From the NCBI RefSeq assembly GCF_000260435.1, contig NZ_BACQ01000001.1, positions 1-39,811 of the forward strand: 39,811 nt of DNA, written 5' to 3'. The notes below the pieces were generated by a model. It did not search any database, was not told the origin of the DNA, and was given only the letters and a program-made list of their open reading frames with translations. The DNA is from Lacticaseibacillus zeae DSM 20178 = KCTC 3804 (GTDB taxonomy: Bacteria > Bacillota > Bacilli > Lactobacillales > Lactobacillaceae). Shown here one piece after another: positions 15,619-26,000 of the stretch (the stretch's first letter is position 1; each line of letters opens with the position of its first letter). The translations under genes and the position numbers were made by a program.

Positions 15619-17077
15619 TTCAGAGGGCCGCACGTTTATGGGTCATCCCCGCGGACTATTAACGCTGTCGATGACCGAATTCTGGGAGCGGTTCAGTTAC
15701 TATGGCATGCGGGCGATCCTGATCTACTACATGTACTATTCAGTGGAAAAGGGCGGCTTAGGTTTTGATCAACCGACTGCCTTGTCGATTATGTCGATTT
15801 ACGGGTCATTGGTTTATTTGAGTTCCACAATCGGCGGTTTCATCAGTGACCGGTTGCTCGGCTCCCGGCGTACCGTCTTTTGGGGCGGTGTGCTGATTAT
15901 GCTGGGGCACATCGTTTTGTCCATCCCGATTGGCTCGATTGGGCTTTTTGGCTCGATTGTTTTGATTGTTTTGGGCACGGGGTTGCTTAAGCCCAACGTC
16001 TCCGAGATGGTCGGTAGCCTTTATCCTGAAGAGGACTTACGGCGCGATTCCGGGTTCAGCATTTTCGTTATGGGGATTAACTTTGGCTCGTTGATTGCGC
16101 CGATTTTTGTCCCGTGGATGGCTGATAAAGTCAATTTCCATGCCGGCTTTTCGCTGGCTGCCATCGGGATGTTCATCGGCTTGATCTTTTACGTGGTTGA
16201 CGGCCGCAAGTATATTAATCCTACTGACAATGTCGCCCCGGATCCGTTAAAACCGGAAGATGTACGGCCATTGGTGTTGCGCGTCGTTGGGGCCGTGGTC
16301 ATTGTTGGCGTCATTTTGGCAGTCATGGCTGGCTTCAAAGCGTTGACGATTGCCAACGTGATTACTCTGATCACGGTTGTTGCGATCGGCTTGCCGGTTT
16401 GGTACTTCATTTTGATGATTCGCAGCAAAAAGGTGACCAAAACCGAGCGTTCGCGGGTCATTGCCTATATTCCGCTATTTTTGGCGGCGATGATTTTCTG
16501 GGCCATCGAGGAACAGGGATCGGTTGTGTTGGCATTGTTTGCGGCCCAACAAACAAAATTGGACTTTGGCTTCTTTAAAATCCTGCCGGGGAATTTTCAG
16601 ACTTTGAATCCGTTGTTCATTTTGCTTTACGGCCCGTTGTTTGCCTGGCTGTGGATGAAGCTCGGCAAGCGCCAGCCAACATCTCCGAAAAAGTTTTATT
16701 TAGGGTTGATTTTTGCCGGAGCGTCTTATCTGTGGATGGTCATTCCGGTGATGTTGTTTGGCAGTAGCGCCAAAGTTTCACCTTTGTGGCTGGTGATGAG
16801 CTGGGCCATTGTCGAAATCGGCGAAATGTTGATTTCACCGGTTGGACTTTCGGTGACGACCAAGCTGGCACCGAAAGCTTATTCATCCCAGATGATGAGT
16901 ATGTGGTTCCTGGCTGATGCATCGGCGCAAGCGGTCAACGCGCAAATTGTGCGCTTTTACACACCGAGTCATGAAGTGGCTTACTTCGCGATTGTCGGGT
17001 TGGTTTCAGTGGCATTTGCGATCATCTTAGCCTTTTACACGCCGCGCATCGAGAAGCTTATGCAAGGGGTCAATTAA
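15611..17077 (+). CDS. dtpT: Proton-dependent di/tripeptide transporter (POT family)
   Basis: A 488-residue MFS-fold membrane protein of the POT/PTR2 family, importing di- and tripeptides with H+. The N-terminal helix carries the proton-coupling motif EFWERFSYY (residues 19-27). The PTR2 signatures are visible as the GGFISDRLLGSRR segment (about 75-88) and the FSIFVMGINFGSLIAP segment (about 147-162). About 14 hydrophobic helices are expected. TTG 15611 is chosen as start (GAGAGGA 10 bases upstream), in line with LactoDtpT-type lengths; ATG 15638 is an alternative but cuts the first residues. It is preceded by an overlapping small ORF and followed after 47 bp by the phosphoesterase gene, with no terminator between, so they may be cotranscribed. 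Confidence 0.93.
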   Translation: MNNSEGRTFMGHPRGLLTLSMTEFWERFSYYGMRAILIYYMYYSVEKGGLGFDQPTALSIMSIYGSLVYLSSTIGGFISDRLLGSRRTVFWGGVLIMLGHIVLSIPIGSIGLFGSIVLIVLGTGLLKPNVSEMVGSLYPEEDLRRDSGFSIFVMGINFGSLIAPIFVPWMADKVNFHAGFSLAAIGMFIGLIFYVVDGRKYINPTDNVAPDPLKPEDVRPLVLRVVGAVVIVGVILAVMAGFKALTIANVITLITVVAIGLPVWYFILMIRSKKVTKTERSRVIAYIPLFLAAMIFWAIEEQGSVVLALFAAQQTKLDFGFFKILPGNFQTLNPLFILLYGPLFAWLWMKLGKRQPTSPKKFYLGLIFAGASYLWMVIPVMLFGSSAKVSPLWLVMSWAIVEIGEMLISPVGLSVTTKLAPKAYSSQMMSMWFLADASAQAVNAQIVRFYTPSHEVAYFAIVGLVSVAFAIILAFYTPRIEKLMQGVN

Positions 17078-17124
17078 TGGCGGCTGGCCCGCTTTTGCGT
17101 TAGTCGCTAACAGGAAGTGTCCTC

Positions 17125-17958
17125 ATGGTAAAAGTTGCAATCAGTGTTGATAATCATTTTGATGTGAACCATGTCGATGGCTTTGAGATGCTGAAGTACC
17201 AGGCAGCCTATTTGGTTGACCACGGATATCGGATTTATGTTAATGCCGGCGATACGTACAATGATTTCACCAAAACGCTGGATTACTACCGCGCTTTGCA
17301 GCGTGAACTTGGCGATCAGGTTATCGTGCGGTTTTTGGCCGGCAATCACGACATGGTCAAAGGTGCCAGCTATGCCGAAATTCAGTCAGATGTTGATCCA
17401 CTTTATTTACACGAAAAGGTGTTACCGATTCCGTCCACCAATGCCGTGATCATTGGCAACAATGGCTGGTATGATTATTCGCTTGGCCAGTTGGGAAAGA
17501 CGAAAACGGATGCAGCTTATGCCCAGTGGAAACGCGCTTTTTGGATCGATAGTGCGATTGATTCACCGCTGAGTGACGCTGAGCGAATGCAGCGGGTTTT
17601 ACAGACGACCCAAGCAGCAATTGATGCCAACCAAGGGCGGCAAATGATTTATGTGACGCATTTTGTGCCGATTCGCGGCGCCATGGTTTATGCGATGGAT
17701 CGGCCGGCGTGGCAAATGGCGACAGCGCTGATGGGCTCGGCCAAGCTTGGCGAACTGTTGACAGGCCGGGTCGATGCGGTGGCATTTGGCCATGAACACT
17801 TTCGCGATGCACCTAAATTACTCGGTAAAACTGCCTACTACCACCAGCCGCTGGGCTATGGGCTGAAGCGTTTATTTGAATGGAAAAGTCATGATTGGTT
17901 GACGGAGTGGCGAAACACTTTGGTGACGCTACATGTGCCGACACTGGCTAAATTCTGA
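17125..17958 (+). CDS. Calcineurin-like metallophosphoesterase
   Basis: A 277-residue cytosolic metal-dependent phosphoesterase. Motifs in order: the Asp-x-His variant SVDNHFD (7-13), GDTYND (43-48) in place of GDxxDR, GNHD (about 73-76), a Thr-His near 175 and GHEH near 219. Together these form the two-metal site of the calcineurin superfamily. The substrate cannot be read from sequence; relatives in lactobacilli are annotated only as metallophosphoesterase. ATG 17125 has AGGAAG about 9 bases upstream. It ends before a strong terminator. Confidence 0.85.
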   Translation: MVKVAISVDNHFDVNHVDGFEMLKYQAAYLVDHGYRIYVNAGDTYNDFTKTLDYYRALQRELGDQVIVRFLAGNHDMVKGASYAEIQSDVDPLYLHEKVLPIPSTNAVIIGNNGWYDYSLGQLGKTKTDAAYAQWKRAFWIDSAIDSPLSDAERMQRVLQTTQAAIDANQGRQMIYVTHFVPIRGAMVYAMDRPAWQMATALMGSAKLGELLTGRVDAVAFGHEHFRDAPKLLGKTAYYHQPLGYGLKRLFEWKSHDWLTEWRNTLVTLHVPTLAKF

Positions 17959-17975
17959 AATCGTCAATGACATGC

Positions 17976-18029
17976 AAAACGGGTTATAAAAACTGCCTGA
18001 AAATGGTTGCTTTTTATAACCTGTTTTTG
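17976..18029 (+). terminator. Terminator before tRNA-Tyr
   Basis: AAAACGGGTTATAAAAA pairs with TTTTTATAACCTGTTTTT (one G-U pair) around a 17-base loop, with a T tail. Confidence 0.85.
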
Positions 18030-18062
18030 TACACTATTTGAGTTGGCTACTTGCAAACGTAT

Positions 18063-18143
18063 GGAGGAGTAGCGAAGAGGCTAAACGCGGCGGACTGTAA
18101 ATCCGCTCCTTCGGGTTCATAGGTTCGAATCCTATCTCCTCCA
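18063..18143 (+). tRNA. tRNA-Tyr (GUA)
   Basis: An 81-base class II cloverleaf. Acceptor GGAGGAG (18063-18069) pairs with CTCCTCC (18136-18142), with discriminator A. Anticodon stem GCGGA/TCCGC, loop CTGTAAA, anticodon GUA. The long variable arm (CTCCTTCGGGTT) is typical of bacterial tRNA-Tyr. CCA is not encoded. The tRNA is alone between two terminators. Confidence 0.97.
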
Positions 18144-18179
18144 CTTTTTAAGCGCAGTGCTTAGTTTTACTGCCGACAT

Positions 18180-18221
18180 GAAAAAGCCGCTTAACGCGAT
18201 CTGCGTCTGGCGGCTTTTTTG
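18180..18221 (+). terminator. Terminator of tRNA-Tyr
   Basis: AAAAAGCCGC and GCGGCTTTTTT form the stem around a 19-base loop that can itself pair partly (ACGC/GCGT). Confidence 0.85.
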
Positions 18222-18333
18222 ATGCAATTGTGAGTCTTTATGACCCAATCTGTGGTTAAAGAAAGATTGATGATTTCAGTTTGTAAGCAATGAATAAAGC
18301 CGGTCGAAATTGACAATAGGTTTAGCGCCATGG

Positions 18334-19824
18334 TCAAGAGGCAGACGTTTTAACGGTTTTGGCACTAATAATTTTGTTGTAAACGGATAGGATGTTGTCG
18401 AAATCTTCAGGGGTGGGATGCGGCTGAATTGAAACAATATGACAATTTGGTAGATTCAGCAGCGGCAGATTGGTGATAATCATATCAAAATGCGGGGCGG
18501 CAGCTTTTAATTTGGCGAGCGTATTAACGTGCATCAACTCGGGTTTCAAGCTTGAACGCATGTGATAGCTTAATTCCTGCAATAAAAATTGGCTGTGCTC
18601 AAAACTTGTATTGAAGAAGAGGCCGGTTCTGACTTTTGGTGCTTTTTCTTCTAATTGAATCGTCAAGTTGTCCCAAGAAGTGACCAAGATGAAAAGCAGA
18701 CGGGTGATCAACGCCTCGTCAATTTGCTTCCAGATTTTTTCGGCGCGCAAAATGGCGATTAACGTTTCTTTGGTTTGTTTAATGAACGTCTGCTCAAATT
18801 TGTTCATATTCATGAAGAACGCCTCATCCGGATTATACAGAATCTTGGTCGGTCCCCAAGTGTACTCAATGGCATTGTACAGCCGCAGAAGTACCAAATC
18901 GCGATTAGCCAGTTTCAGTTTTCGCGATGCCGCCGTCACATCAAGAAAGTGCGACAGTGCTTGATAAATCGAATGAATCACTGGATTATGGCGGGCTTTA
19001 ACCAGGAGATCCTGGTAAGTCAGGGCGTTGCGTGAATTGAAGAAGAGATAAAACAAATGTGAAAAGACAAACGAAGAGCAATTAATCCTATAAATTCGCG
19101 TAATCTTTTGCCGTAACTCAGGCGAAAACGTGTCATTTTCCTTCACCAAACTGGCATCTTTGAAAGTGTGGCCGCGACTATTGCGGGTGAGACAGATAAA
19201 AACGGTCGTTCGCAGTTTGTTTAAAAACGAAAACGACTGATATCTTGGCGATTTCAAAACTGGGAAATGTGTAGAAAAGTCGGCAATGATCTCATCAATA
19301 AGCTGTAATTCATCTTGAGACAAAAAGGCGTCGATGAACCAGTATCTTTCCAGAAAATAGCAGTAATAGAAAAAATGAATTTTCTTTTCATCGCCGACAA
19401 TATCCAACGTTTGCGTATCAATTCTAAAGCCTTCATGTTCCAATACTTGGTTAATAGCCAGTACGTGCCGTTTTAAGGTTGACTCACTGATGAACAGTTC
19501 CTCGGCTAATTGGGTCATCGATGAAAAGCGGTGTAGAAAAAGTTCTTCAAGGATCAAGAAGCGGGTTGACTGCCGATAAATAGCAGCGTAGATATAAAGC
19601 GGATTGTGTGATGCGTCGTAAGTGAGTCGGATGCCGAAACGTTGACTGCTTTCGATTTTAGCTGGGGCAATGTATTGATTGATATTCCCGATATCTTGTC
19701 GGATGGTCCGCGCAGGAATTTTGATTTCTTGGGCTAAACGGTCAATGGTCATCCAGTCTTTGTTCAACAAAAAACTAATAATGTAATAGTGCTTCAGCAA
19801 ACTATTCTCTAGCAGTTCCTCCAT
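18334..19824 (-). CDS. Mga-like transcriptional regulator
   Basis: A 496-residue regulator with the Mga/AtxA layout. Two helix-turn-helix segments come first: about 25-48 (MTIDRLAQEIKIPARTIRQD) and about 102-127 (SMTQLAEELFISESTLKRHV). A long helical PRD-like centre follows (about 170-395). The C-terminal part (about 415-485) resembles a PTS EIIB domain, with a strand leading to MIITNLPLL. Relatives control surface proteins and virulence or colonisation genes in streptococci and lactobacilli, and respond to sugar status through PTS phosphorylation. ATG 19824 follows AAGGGGGTAAG by a few bases. It is divergent from the giant surface protein gene at 20100, with a 32-bp palindrome between, so control of that gene and of itself is likely (inference). 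Confidence 0.82.
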   Translation of the reverse strand: MEELLENSLLKHYYIISFLLNKDWMTIDRLAQEIKIPARTIRQDIGNINQYIAPAKIESSQRFGIRLTYDASHNPLYIYAAIYRQSTRFLILEELFLHRFSSMTQLAEELFISESTLKRHVLAINQVLEHEGFRIDTQTLDIVGDEKKIHFFYYCYFLERYWFIDAFLSQDELQLIDEIIADFSTHFPVLKSPRYQSFSFLNKLRTTVFICLTRNSRGHTFKDASLVKENDTFSPELRQKITRIYRINCSSFVFSHLFYLFFNSRNALTYQDLLVKARHNPVIHSIYQALSHFLDVTAASRKLKLANRDLVLLRLYNAIEYTWGPTKILYNPDEAFFMNMNKFEQTFIKQTKETLIAILRAEKIWKQIDEALITRLLFILVTSWDNLTIQLEEKAPKVRTGLFFNTSFEHSQFLLQELSYHMRSSLKPELMHVNTLAKLKAAAPHFDMIITNLPLLNLPNCHIVSIQPHPTPEDFDNILSVYNKIISAKTVKTSAS

Positions 19825-19855
19825 AACCCTTACCCCCTTGATGTTTGTTAATTTC

Positions 19856-19887
19856 TCAAATGTTGCCTAACGTTAGGCAACATTTGA
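19856..19887. promoter_or_regulatory. 32-bp perfect palindrome, probable operator
   Basis: TCAAATGTTGCCTAAC (19856-19871) is followed directly by its exact reverse complement (19872-19887): 16 of 16 positions symmetric. It stands 32 bp before the start of the Mga-like gene and 110 bp before the -35 box of the surface protein gene. No T-run follows on either strand, so it is not a terminator. It may be an operator for a dimeric regulator; in the regulator's mRNA it would be a tight hairpin just ahead of the ribosome site. Confidence 0.7.
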
Positions 19888-19956
19888 CCTGATACCACCC
19901 AACGATTTACTTATACTAATTTGCGTGCTGCATTAACGACATTTAAATCGTTATGA

Positions 19957-19986
19957 ATTATAGCAACACGGAGAGATTTATTTCAA
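19957..19986 (-). promoter_or_regulatory. Promoter of the Mga-like gene
   Basis: On the minus strand: -35 TTGAAA (19986-19981), 18-bp spacer, -10 TATAAT (19962-19957). The leader of about 125 bases includes a TAACGA/TCGTTA inverted repeat (19934-19953) and the 32-bp palindrome. Confidence 0.6.
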
Positions 19987-19996
19987 CAGTCACGCA

Positions 19997-20024
19997 TTGA
20001 CAATTGAAAGGTGATAAATAATAT
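19997..20024 (+). promoter_or_regulatory. Promoter of the giant surface protein gene
   Basis: -35 TTGACA (19997-20002), 16-bp spacer, -10 TAATAT (20019-20024). It is back to back with the regulator's promoter, whose -35 is only 10 bp away, so the two may compete. Confidence 0.6.
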
Positions 20025-20099
20025 TAATATTTTAATAATGGGCAACCATTTTAAATGCGTGCTGTTTTGGGGGTTAGCAAGAGGGGGAGCGACAATAAA

Positions 20100-23000
20100 T
20101 TGAAAAAAGGAACATTAACATTCTTTTTGGCAACTGGCATTGTCACAATTGGCCTTTGGGATTCCACAATTGTGGTGCAAGCGGCCGTGAAGCCACAGGT
20201 CGGCAACGTTTTTATTGGCGGTGACAGGCTTGCGTTTAAGACGGTCGTCGATAGTATCACATTTCAGTACAGCAACGATACTATCGAGTATGATCAGAAA
20301 ACAGATACGTTTAAAATTCCGATTCGTTTTGGATCGAAAAACATTGCAGGCGGGTTGGATCGTTATTTGAAGTTTTCGTATTCCTTCAATGATGAACTGG
20401 AAGGTAAAGTCAAACGGGTTGTGATCTCGCCAGATGGCTTAGATACAGCGGTCATTAATCACATGGATCCCGCGACGCATCAGTTTACACACCAATGGGA
20501 TGTTAAAACCCGAGTAGGCGGTACGGCTGATGCCGTGATCTATATGCAGGCGCATAAAATCACGCCTAATGATTGGATTGCCGTTCAAATGGAAAGCAGC
20601 CGGTTGAACAATAAAACGCCGGTTCGTCCGGCTTGGGACGCAACTCGTGTTCTTGAATATAATCAATTCGGCCCAGCACTCAACGCCAAGCTGCTTGAAG
20701 CGATGAAGAAAAAAGCTGTCGCCGACGTGGCCACTGACTCCAAGGCCGTTCAAGCCGAGGCTAAGAAAAAGATCGATCAAGTTAAAGTTGACGATGATTT
20801 TGCCAAGGTTTTACCGCAAGTGGTGACAGGTGCGCACAAGGAACAGGCAAAAGATGATCTTGACGGCGAGGCTGCTGCTGTTAATGCCAAAATCGACAGC
20901 GATCCGACATTAACTGCCAGCGAAAAGGCGAAGCAAAAAGATGCCGTGACCGCTGAAACCACAAAAGCCAAGACTGTTGTTGATCAAGCACAAGACGACA
21001 CTGGCGTTCAGCAAGCAAAGGCTGCCGGGATTGCGACCATTGACGCGCAACACAAGCCAGGTACCGCCTTGGATGTTCGCAGAGATGATGCGAAAAAGGC
21101 CATTGATGCCGAAGCTGCGAAAGTCACCGCCGCCATTGACCAGGATCATACGCTGACGACCGCGGAAAAAACCGCGCAAAAGCAAGCAACGGCCGATGAA
21201 GTAACGAAAGCCAAAGCCGCGATTGATCAGGCGCAGACGATTGAAGCTATTAATCAGGCTAAAACGGATGGAATCAAGGCTATCGACGTTCAACATCAAT
21301 CAGGCGCTGATTTTGATAAGCAAAAAGAGCAGGCTAAGCAGGCACTTGATGCTGAAGCTAAGAAAGTCAGCGCTGCCATTGATCAGGATGCCACGTTGAC
21401 GGCTGCGGAAAAGCAAGGCCAAAAACAAGCAGTTGCTAAGGCGGCAGACAGTGCTAAAGCTGCCGCTGACAAAGTGCAGGATATGGATCATCTGAATCAG
21501 ACTAAAGCGGATGGAATTAAGGCAATTGATGCCCAGCACCAAGCTGGCGTTGCGCTGCCGACTCGGCAAGATACCGCCAAAAAAGCAATTGATGCTGAAG
21601 CAGCCAAAATCACTACTGCGATTGACCAGGATCCGACATTAACGGCAGCCGAAAAGAAGGCCCAAAAACAGGCAGTTGTTGATGCGACTGCCAAAGCCAA
21701 AACAGCGATTGACCAGGCACAAAATGCCGATGAAGTGAAGCAGAAACAGGCTGATGGGATCAAAGCTATTGATGGCCAGCATCAATTAGGGGTGGCGCTA
21801 AACAAGCAAAAAGCAACTGCCAAGCAAGCAATCGATGCTGAAGCGGCTAAAGTGACCGGTGATATTGACCAAGATGTCACTTTGACGGCTACAGACAAAC
21901 AAACGCAAAAACAAGCCGTTGCCGATGAAGCTGCCAAGATCAAGGCTGCGATTGACGCGGCTCAAAATGCTGACAGCGTGATCAAAACGCAAACTGATGG
22001 CATTCGAGCCGTTGATGACCAGCACCAAGCCGGCACGGATTTGGCCGTTCGCAAGGCGGAAGCGCAAAAAGCCATTGATGCTGAAGCGGTCTTAGAAGCA
22101 GATGCCATTGACCAAGATGTGACGTTGACAAGCACCGAAAAAACCGCCCAAAAGCAGGCTGTGACTGACAAGGCAACGGTAGCTAAAGACGCGATTCTCA
22201 AGGCGCAGGATGTTGATGGCGTCAATCAAGCTGAAGCAGCTGTCATCAAAGCCGTTGATGACGTTCATCAATCTGGCACACTTTTGGACACACGCAAAGC
22301 TGAAGCCAAAAAGGCAATTGATGCTGAAGCTAGTCAAACTCAGCAGGCGATTGACCAAGATGTCACATTAACCGCCGCGGAAAAAGCAACGCAAAAACAA
22401 GCCGCAGCCGATGAGGCGACGAAAGCCAAGGCTGCTATTGACGCGGCTAATGATGCCGATGCGGTAGACCAAGCTAAAGCTGACGGCATTAAAGCAATTG
22501 CTGCGGCTCACCAGCCTGGTGCACTTTTGGATACCCGCAAAGCAACGGCCAAACAGGTGATTGATACTGCAGCTGCTAAAGTAGTTGCGGCGATTGATCA
22601 AGATGCCACATTGACGAACGCCGAAAAGACGACTCAAAAACAGGCAGTTACCGATGAAGCGACCAAAGCTAAGGCAGTCATTGACGCGGCTAAGGACGCT
22701 GATGCGGTTGATCAGAGTCAAAACGACGGCGTTCAGCACATTAACGCGCAATACCAACCAGGAATCGCTTTAGACGTCCGTAAAACCGACGCTAAGCAAG
22801 CCATTGATGCGCAAGCCGTTAAAATCAGTCATGATATTGATGGCGATGCGACGTTAACGGCTGCTGTGAAGAAAGCACAAAAGCAGGCGGTAGCCGATGA
22901 AGCAGCCAAAGCCAAAACAGCGATTGACGCTACTCAGAGTGCAGATGCGGTCGATCAAGCGAAGGCAGACGGCACCAACGCTATCGCAGATCAACATCGT

Positions 23001-26000
23001 TCCGGTCTGGCCCTCGCAAATCGGCGCGCCGACGCGAAAAAAGCGATCGCCAGTGAAGCTGGTAAGATTGTGGATGCGATTGACCACGATGTGACGTTGA
23101 CGAAGGCTGAAAAGGATACGCAAAAGCAGGCAGTCGCGGCGGCACTGGATAAGGCTAAACAGGCCATTGACGGTGCGCAAAGTGCTGATGCAGTTGACCA
23201 GGCGATTGCAGACGGGAACAAAGCCATCGCCGATCAGCATCAAACCGGCACTGCGCTTGTGACGCGCAAAGATGGGGCGAAACAAGCTATTGATGCCGAA
23301 GCTGCTAAAGTAGCCGATGACATTGATCAAGACAACACCTTGACAGCCGCCGAAAAACAGGCACAAAAGCAAGCTGTTGCGGATGAGGCTGCCAAAGCTA
23401 AAGCGATCATTGATGGCGCACAGGATGCTGACGAGGTTGAACAAGCCCAAGTCGATGGTATCAGTGCAGTTGGTGATCAACATCAGTCCGGTACCGATTT
23501 AACAACCCGCCAAACCGAAGCCCACAAGGCGATTGATGCCGAAGCTGCTTTGGAAACGGATGCGATTAATCAAGATGTGACGTTGACCAGTGGCGAAAAA
23601 GCAACGCAAAAACAAACCATAGCTGATAAAGCGGCTGCGGCTAAAGCTGAGATCACTCAGGCGCAAGATATTGATGGCGTTAACCAGGCGACATCTGATG
23701 GTGTGAAGGCGATTGATGGCGTTCACCAATCCGGCACCCTTTTGGCTACCCGGAAGGACGCCGCCAAACAAACCATTGATGCTGAAGCTGGCAAGGTTGA
23801 GCAGGCCATTGATCAGGACGTCACGTTGACGACTGACCAAAAGGCGGCGCAAAAACAGGCGGTTGCGGATGAAGCAGTCAAGGCGAAAAATAATATCGAC
23901 GGCGCCTTAGATGCGGATGCGGTTGATCAGGCACAAGCCGCCGGAATCAAGGCCATTGATGCCCAGCACCACGCCGGCACTGATTTGGCGACACGAAAAG
24001 CCGCAGCCGAAAAAGCGATTGACGACGAAGCAATTAAAGTTATCAACGCGATTGAGCGAGACGTTACCTTGACAAGTACTAAAAAGGCGATGCAAAAACG
24101 CGCCGTTAAAGACAAGGAGGTAAAAGAGAAAAAAGCAATTGGTGCTGCAACCGATGCCGATAAGGTCAATAATGCCAAAACCCACGGCATTAAGCACATT
24201 GATGAACAACATCAAGCAGATGCCACTTTAAAGGCGCATAAGCAAGTTGCCGAAAAGACGATTGATGCTGAAGCCGCTAAAGTCACCCAGACGATTGATC
24301 AGGATGTGACGTTGACCAGCGCGGAAAAGGCGGTGCAGAAACAGGCCGTCGCTGCCGAAGTCTCCAAGGCCAAGAAAAAGATTGAACAAGCCAAAGATGT
24401 TGATCAGATTAATCAGGTAGTGGCGCAAGGCATTAAAACCATTGATGATCAGCATCAGTCCGGCACTGATTTAACGACCCGAAAAGAAGCGCACAAGACC
24501 GCCATTGATGCGGAAGCTGGCAAGGTGACGGCAAGCATTGATCAAGATGCAACGCTGACCGGCACTCAGAAAGCTGTTCAGAAACAGGCAGTGGCGTCCG
24601 AAGCAGCCAAGGCCAAGCAAAACATCGACGCCGCAACTGACGCCGATGCGGCCGATCAAGCCAAAACAACTGGGATTCAAGCAATCGATGGTCAACATCA
24701 ACCAGGAACAGCGGTTGCAACGCGCAAAGATGAAGCAAAAAAGGCGATTGATGACCATGTTGCACAAATCATTGACAGCATTAATCGTGATGTAACGCTA
24801 ACCACTACTGAAAAGGCTAAGCAGAAACAGGCGGCGACTGATGCGGCTGCTAAAGTTAAAGCGGTGATTGATCAAGCACAGGATGCCGATGGTGTCGATC
24901 AAGCAGTGAACCAGAACCTTAAGATAATCGATGCCACTCATCAAGCTGGCAACACGTTGGCAACCCGCAAAGATGACGCTAAAATCGCTGTCGATGCGGA
25001 AGCTGCCAAAGTGACGCAAGCAATTGATCAGGATGCGACATTAACTACCGCTGAAAAAACGGCGCAACGTCAAGCGGTTGCGGATGAAACAACCAAAGCT
25101 AAAGCTGCCATTGACGCGGCGCAGGATGCCGACAGCGTCAATCAGACGAAGGATGCCGGTGTTCAGGCAATTGGTGTGCAACATGTATCCGGTCAGGCAA
25201 TGGATCGTAGCAAAGCGGACAACAAAAAGGCGATCGATGCCGAAGCCGTAAAAGTTCAGCATGAAATTGATCAAGACGCAACGTTGACTGCAGCTGCCAA
25301 AAAGCAACAGAAGGCAGCGGTCATTGCTGAAGCGGTCAAGGCTAAACAGGCGATTGACGATGCCCAAAACATCGAAGCTGTTACAAACGCCAAAACTGAA
25401 GGTATCAAGACCATTGATGCTCAACACCAGTCAGGCGCGGCGATCACGCTGCGCAAGGCCGAGGCTAAAAAAGCAATTGATGTGGAGGCTGCGAATGTCA
25501 CTGCAGCCATCGATCAGGATGTGACCTTGACGGGTGCACAAAAGACTGCGCAGAAACAAGCAGTCGCAGCGGAAGCGGATCAAGCTAAGCAGGCGATTGA
25601 TGCTGCTCAGAATGCCGATGGCGTTGATCAAGCCAAGGCTAACGGGATTAAAGTGATTGATGCGCAACACAAGTCAGCCATAGCCATCGTGACTCGGCAA
25701 GCTGAAGCCAAGCGAACGATTGATGCCGAAGCCGCTAAAGTGATGGCTCAGATTGATCGCGATAACTTGTTGAGCGATGCCCAAAAAGCAGCGCAAAAAC
25801 AGGCCGTCACAACGCAGGCAACGAAAGCCAAACAGGCGATCGATGCAGCCGGCAGTGCAGATCTCATTGAGCAGGCGAAAGACAATGGTATTAAAGCCAT
25901 TGACGCACAATATCAAGCCGGTAAAGCTGCACCTACCGTTAAAGCCAAATCCAAGGCTAAACCTGCCGCCAATCAGGAGCATTTTCCTAAAACCGGTGAG

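Noticed and set aside
20055-20099. ATG at 20055 as start of the surface protein
   Set aside because: No ribosome site precedes it, and it would put 15 charged residues ahead of a signal peptide that begins ideally at TTG 20100.
20838-25927. Regular repeats considered as a CRISPR array or satellite
   Set aside because: The unit is 243 bp, codes without interruption in one frame and has no constant repeat with unique spacers.
20777-25982. Many long open frames on the minus strand inside the surface protein gene
   Set aside because: They recur with the 243-bp repeat period and result from the biased Ala/Asp/Lys/Gln codons of the repeats. None has its own ribosome site or promoter.
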